Shown: one piece after another, positions 60,451 to 64,000 of the stretch
How the letters are laid out: every line of letters begins with the position of its first letter
How positions within the stretch are numbered: position 1 is the stretch's first letter
Source: Acetivibrio straminisolvens JCM 21531
GTDB taxonomy: Bacteria > Bacillota > Clostridia > Acetivibrionales > Acetivibrionaceae
Length of the DNA stretch: 64,000 nucleotides
Assembly (NCBI RefSeq): GCF_000521465.1
Contig: NZ_BAVR01000009.1
Location: 1 to 64,000, forward strand
Reading direction: 5' to 3'
Translations under genes and position numbers: made by a program
Notes under the pieces: model-generated
The model's input: the letters and a program-made list of their open reading frames with translations, nothing else
What the model was told of the DNA's origin: nothing
Database searches by the model: none

Positions 60451-60542
60451 TTGAAAAATGAAAAAGTTATGTAGTGTTAATTTTTATGTTGGCATTATAT
60501 GTTCCGGTGAAAAAAGCATTTGGGAAAATTAAAATATAAATT

Positions 60543-61754
60543 CTAATTCTGGGGTGCTTTATACGGCAGAGATACTGTAAATTTCGTTCCTTCGGACACT
60601 ACACTGGAAACGTTGATGTTGCCTTTGTGCTCATTTACTATGCATTTTGCAATGGCCAAGCCTAGCCCTGCGCCTCCGTGATTTCTTGAACGGGATTTGT
60701 CTACTCTGTAAAACCTGTCAAAAATCTTGTCAATATGTTCTTTCGGAATGCCTTCACCCGTATCGCTTACAGACAGTTGAACTGTGCTTGTATGCGATTC
60801 CAGCTTCAGTTCGACTTTTCCTTCTTCGCCGGTATACTTTATAGCATTGTCCAATAATATTGTAATAAGCTGTTTTATTCGAAATTCGTTACCGTAAAAA
60901 ATAATATTATCTTTAGTATCTAAAAGAAATTCTATGTCTTTCTTTTGGCAAAGAGGTGTAAACTCATCAAAAATTTTATGCACAAGTGAGCTTAAATCAA
61001 AGTACTCTTTAGGCATTTCATCTTCTGCATCCGCCCTTGCCAAAAACAATAAATCGTCAACAAGTTTTTTCATGCGTTCCAATTCGCTTTGAATGTTGTT
61101 TAGCCACTTCATTTGGCTTTCGATAGTTTCATTTTCGTTTTCCATTACTATTTCCAAATTGGAATTTACTACCGCAAGGGGAGTCCTCAGTTCATGGGAT
61201 GCATCGGCAATAAAGGCCATCTGTTTTTCCCAAGATGTTTTTATAGGTTTGATGGCTCTGCTTGCGAGGAAAAGACTTGTTGAAAAAACCAGTACGACAG
61301 ATAGCAAAACAATGAAGGTACTGATAGAAATAAGCGGTTTGAACATTTTTTCTTCAACACTGTAATCGAGAAATACAATTATATATCCATATGCCTTGGG
61401 AATCTTCAAAAATTTAAATTTGAAATTGCCATTTGCAATTTTTCCGTTTGTTACTCCTTTTTCCATTGCTTTTTCTTTAAAGCTTTCCATATCTTCTTTG
61501 GAGATATTGATATTCATCAAATACCCGATAATTTCATTGGAAGTATCTACTTTTATATAAAAGAATCTTACCAGTCCGGAATCAAAATTTGAATTTAGCC
61601 GTTCTTCGTTTGCAATGGTATACAATATTATATCAGCCTGAAATTTTAGAAAACCCTTTATCGACAGATATATACCGAAAAAAATGATAAGAAGGATCAT
61701 TGTTATGCTGACAATATTCGTCATGACAAATTTGATTTTTAGCTTTCGAAACAT
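60543..61754 (-). CDS. membrane sensor histidine kinase
   Basis: The 403-residue kinase has two membrane helices (about residues 12-32 and 150-172) bounding an extracellular sensor of about 115 residues. The HisKA box is FIADASHELRTPLAVVNSN near 195. The N box is ILLDNAIKYTGEEG and the ATP lid DTGEGIPKEHIDKIFDRFYRVDKSRSR, GGAGLGLAIAK. It starts 2 bases after the stop of its regulator gene, so both are one operon. Confidence 0.93.
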   Translation of the reverse strand: MFRKLKIKFVMTNIVSITMILLIIFFGIYLSIKGFLKFQADIILYTIANEERLNSNFDSGLVRFFYIKVDTSNEIIGYLMNINISKEDMESFKEKAMEKGVTNGKIANGNFKFKFLKIPKAYGYIIVFLDYSVEEKMFKPLISISTFIVLLSVVLVFSTSLFLASRAIKPIKTSWEKQMAFIADASHELRTPLAVVNSNLEIVMENENETIESQMKWLNNIQSELERMKKLVDDLLFLARADAEDEMPKEYFDLSSLVHKIFDEFTPLCQKKDIEFLLDTKDNIIFYGNEFRIKQLITILLDNAIKYTGEEGKVELKLESHTSTVQLSVSDTGEGIPKEHIDKIFDRFYRVDKSRSRNHGGAGLGLAIAKCIVNEHKGNINVSSVVSEGTKFTVSLPYKAPQN

Positions 61755-61755
61755 A

Positions 61756-62433
61756 TCATAATGCCTCCTTAAGGCAATAACCTCTTGCTCTGATGGTCTG
61801 AATTACAATTCCGCAGTTTGCTTTTGCAAGCTTTTTTCTAAGATATGAGAGGTAAACCTCTATATTGTTAAGCTCTATATCTGTTTGAAACCCCCAAATT
61901 TTCTCTAGGAGTTGTTCTTTTGAAACAACTATGTTTTTATTTTTTATGAGTATTTCGAGAATTTGGGATTCTTTTGACGTAAGCTTTATGATTTGCCCGT
62001 TTACTTTTACTTCTCCCTTCATACAGTTAAAGCTCATATTTCCTATATTAATTTCTTCATTTATCAATATTTCACATTGCCTTCTACCTAAAGCGCGTAT
62101 TCTTGCAAGTAATTCGCTTTTTGAAAAAGGCTTTGTAAGATAATCATCGGCACCGCTGTCAAGGCCTTCAACCCTGTCTTTTACCGAATCTTTTGCTGTC
62201 AGAATGAGAACAGGAGTCGTAATTCCTTGTTTTCTAAGATCTATAAGAACATCAAGGCCATCCTTTCCGGGCAGCATTCTATCAAGGATAATAATATTGT
62301 ACATCCTTGTCTCGGCCATTTGCTGACCTGATATTCCGTCAAAAGCAGTATCAACTATATAATTGTTCTTTTTTAGAGTATGTACAAGTGCTTCGGAAAG
62401 GCGTAATTCATCTTCTACAAGAAGTATTCGCAT
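61756..62433 (-). CDS. OmpR/PhoB family response regulator
   Basis: The 225-residue regulator has a receiver (ILLVEDELRLSEAL, phosphoacceptor in NIIILDRMLPGKDG, TKPFSKSELLAR) and a winged-helix output domain with LTSKESQILEILIKNKNIVVSKEQL and VYLSYLRKKLAKANC. It heads the minus-strand pair with its kinase and is divergent from the esterase gene, which it could regulate (inference). Confidence 0.95.
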   Translation of the reverse strand: MRILLVEDELRLSEALVHTLKKNNYIVDTAFDGISGQQMAETRMYNIIILDRMLPGKDGLDVLIDLRKQGITTPVLILTAKDSVKDRVEGLDSGADDYLTKPFSKSELLARIRALGRRQCEILINEEINIGNMSFNCMKGEVKVNGQIIKLTSKESQILEILIKNKNIVVSKEQLLEKIWGFQTDIELNNIEVYLSYLRKKLAKANCGIVIQTIRARGYCLKEAL

Positions 62434-62656
62434 TTTTATTCATTCCTTTCCCAAAATCGAAAGACTCTTGTCTTCTGTTTTAGAGGAAGTATTATATTCC
62501 CATGCACTATTTTATCATAAGATACCGCATTTTTATATTGTTTCTATGATTTTTACGAAAAATGTTTTTTTATGCTTTTTTTAAGAAAAGATTAAGATTA
62601 GTTTTTTAGAATGGTGTTGAATCAAAAATTACATTTTTTGATAGGGAGGAGATAAG

Positions 62657-64000
62657 ATGTTCAAATTCAAGAATCCGGCAACAAAGGCATTATCAATCCT
62701 ATTGGTCTTCTTTATAGTTATAGGGTTAATAAGCACCAAGGCGCCGGCTGCGACAAAAACGATAAAGATTATGCCGGTTGGGGATTCCTGTACCGAAGGT
62801 ATGGGAGGAGGAGATATGGGGTCTTATCGTACCGATTTATACAAACTTTTAACGGATGCAGGGCTTAGCATTGACTTTGTCGGTTCTCAAAGGAGCGGAC
62901 CGAATAATTTACCTGATAAAGACCATGAAGGACACTCCGGATGGACGATACCCCAGGTAGCAAGCAATATTAACAACTGGCTCAACACCCATAATCCCGA
63001 TGTGGTATTTCTTTGGATTGGCGGAAATGACCTGCTTTTAAACAACAATTTAAACGCAACAGGTCTTAGCAATTTGATAGACCAGATTTTTACTGTAAAA
63101 CCTAATGTAACATTGTTTGTAGCAGATTATTATCCATGGCCTGATGCTATTAAGCAATACAATGCGGTAATTCCTGGAATAGTTCAACAGAAGGCCAATG
63201 CCGGCAAGAAGGTTTATTTTGTCAAATTAAGCGATATCCAATTTAACAGAAACACCGATATTTCTTGGGACGGTTTGCATTTGAGTGCAACAGGGTATAC
63301 AAAAATTGCACAACTTTGGTACAAATACACCATCGACGTGTTGAGAGCTTTGGCAGGTGGAACGCAGCCAACACCTACTCCAATACCTACTCCAACGCCG
63401 AGTACAACACCGGGCACAACACCAGGCATAACACCGGGCACGACAAAAACGATAAAGATTATGCCGGTTGGGGATTCCTGTACCGAAGGTATGGGAGAAG
63501 GAGAAATGGGAGCTTACCGCACCGATTTATACAGACTTTTAACGGATGCAGGGCTTAGCATTGATTTTGTCGGTTCTCAGAGGAGCGGACCGAATAGTTT
63601 ACCTGACAAAGACCATGAAGGACACTCCGGATGGACGATACCTCAGGTAGCAAGCAATATTAACAACTGGCTTAATACCTATGACCCTGATGTAGTGTTC
63701 CTTTGGATTGGTGGAAATGATATGTTTGTAAGCGGCGGTAATCCGAATCCGACAGGTCTTAGCAACTTGATAGACCAGATTTTCACTGTCAAACCCAATA
63801 TAACATTGTTTGTGTCCGATTATTATCCGTGGCCTGAAATGGTTAAGCAATATAATGCGTTAATTCCTGGAATAGTTCAACAGAAGGCCAATGAAGGTAA
63901 GAACGTTTATTTTGTCAAATTAAGCGATATCCAATTTGACAGAAACACCGATATTTCTTGGGACGGTTTGCATTTGACCACTATAGGATATACAAAAATT
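62657..64000 (+). CDS. secreted tandem CE3 carbohydrate esterase (cut by the window end)
   Basis: A signal peptide (residues 1-34) is followed by two nearly identical SGNH/GDSL esterase domains of CE3 type, which remove acetyl groups from xylan. Each has the serine motif MPVGDSCTEGM, the GxND-like WIGGNDM/L block and the DGLH motif with aspartate and histidine. A linker rich in proline and threonine (about residues 236-262) joins them. The layout matches C. thermocellum CE3-CE3-dockerin proteins, so a dockerin is expected beyond the window edge. The start follows GGGAGGAG. No frame break is seen in the part present (448 codons). Confidence 0.9.
   Translation, partial: MFKFKNPATKALSILLVFFIVIGLISTKAPAATKTIKIMPVGDSCTEGMGGGDMGSYRTDLYKLLTDAGLSIDFVGSQRSGPNNLPDKDHEGHSGWTIPQVASNINNWLNTHNPDVVFLWIGGNDLLLNNNLNATGLSNLIDQIFTVKPNVTLFVADYYPWPDAIKQYNAVIPGIVQQKANAGKKVYFVKLSDIQFNRNTDISWDGLHLSATGYTKIAQLWYKYTIDVLRALAGGTQPTPTPIPTPTPSTTPGTTPGITPGTTKTIKIMPVGDSCTEGMGEGEMGAYRTDLYRLLTDAGLSIDFVGSQRSGPNSLPDKDHEGHSGWTIPQVASNINNWLNTYDPDVVFLWIGGNDMFVSGGNPNPTGLSNLIDQIFTVKPNITLFVSDYYPWPEMVKQYNALIPGIVQQKANEGKNVYFVKLSDIQFDRNTDISWDGLHLTTIGYTKI
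62751..64000 (+). repeat. in-frame tandem duplication of the CE3 domain, 690-base period
   Basis: Copy 1 (62751-63440, domain plus linker) and copy 2 (from 63441) start with the same bases and stay highly similar, with silent and a few coding changes. The period of exactly 690 bases is 230 codons. Confidence 0.85.

Noticed and set aside
1-64000. CRISPR arrays, insertion sequences, prophage or integrase genes
   Set aside because: No regularly spaced repeats, transposase, integrase or phage proteins were seen; the only dispersed repeat is the short double-hairpin element.

Overview
The window comes from a low-GC, spore-forming, cellulosome-producing clostridium close to Clostridium (Acetivibrio) thermocellum. 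The evidence is a complete spoIIIAA-AH operon, spoIVB and spo0A, type I dockerins on a GH9 and a GH5 enzyme, and a tandem CE3 esterase. The GH9 enzyme matches what I remember of C. thermocellum CelD closely but not exactly, so a sister species is more likely than C. thermocellum itself. This is inference from memory; no search was run.

Layout. At 0.4-10 kb are housekeeping genes: ilvE (minus strand), yqeG, aroE, a type IV pilus ATPase and prepilin peptidase, a ComFB-like protein, an endonuclease IV-like protein, aroQ, an Xaa-Pro peptidase, efp and a small CD1247-type protein. At 10.3-16 kb is the spoIIIA operon. At 16-25 kb come asp23, amaP, a DUF2273 gene, nusB, xseA, xseB, ispA and a yuiD-like gene, then the large structured OLE RNA with its membrane partner gene oapA, then dxs and tlyA. 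At 25-38 kb lies an accessory block: an unknown acidic protein, the GH9 cellulase (celD-like), a secreted copper-amine-oxidase-fold protein, the GH5-CBM32 mannanase, and a giant pseudokinase/AAA/TPR/GAF/GGDEF protein. The normal Firmicutes order then resumes at 38.3-44.3 kb with nadK, argR, recN, spoIVB and spo0A. At 44-53.5 kb are a metallo-beta-lactamase-fold gene and a chemosensory cluster (cheY, cheA, cheW, cheR, cheB, hybrid kinase, receiver). At 53.6-55.3 kb are a MerR-like gene and an RluD-type pseudouridine synthase on the minus strand. At 55.5-64 kb are a sugar-binding lipoprotein with a YesM/YesN-type two-component pair, an OmpR/kinase pair on the minus strand, and the 5' part of the CE3-CE3 esterase, which is cut by the window end.

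How the parts fit. The spoIIIA genes, spoIVB and spo0A belong to sporulation, and Spo0A probably controls its own promoter through a 0A box. ispA and dxs supply isoprenoids and flank OLE/oapA, as in other OLE-bearing bacteria. The dockerin and esterase genes serve plant-wall degradation. The solute-binding protein with its kinase and regulator, and the OmpR-type pair, are placed to sense sugars or surface state.

Main caveat. About 33 single-base indels, nearly all one base missing from a short run of identical bases, break at least 21 genes, including essential ones (aroQ, nadK, cheA, spo0A, recN, rluD). Their pattern is that of uncorrected homopolymer sequencing errors, not gene decay. I therefore give the full span of each gene and say where the frame breaks. 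The strongest unusual biology is the OLE RNA-OapA locus with its own extended -10 promoter, the accessory block splitting a conserved operon, a dispersed double-hairpin terminator repeat, and the pseudokinase-GGDEF protein.
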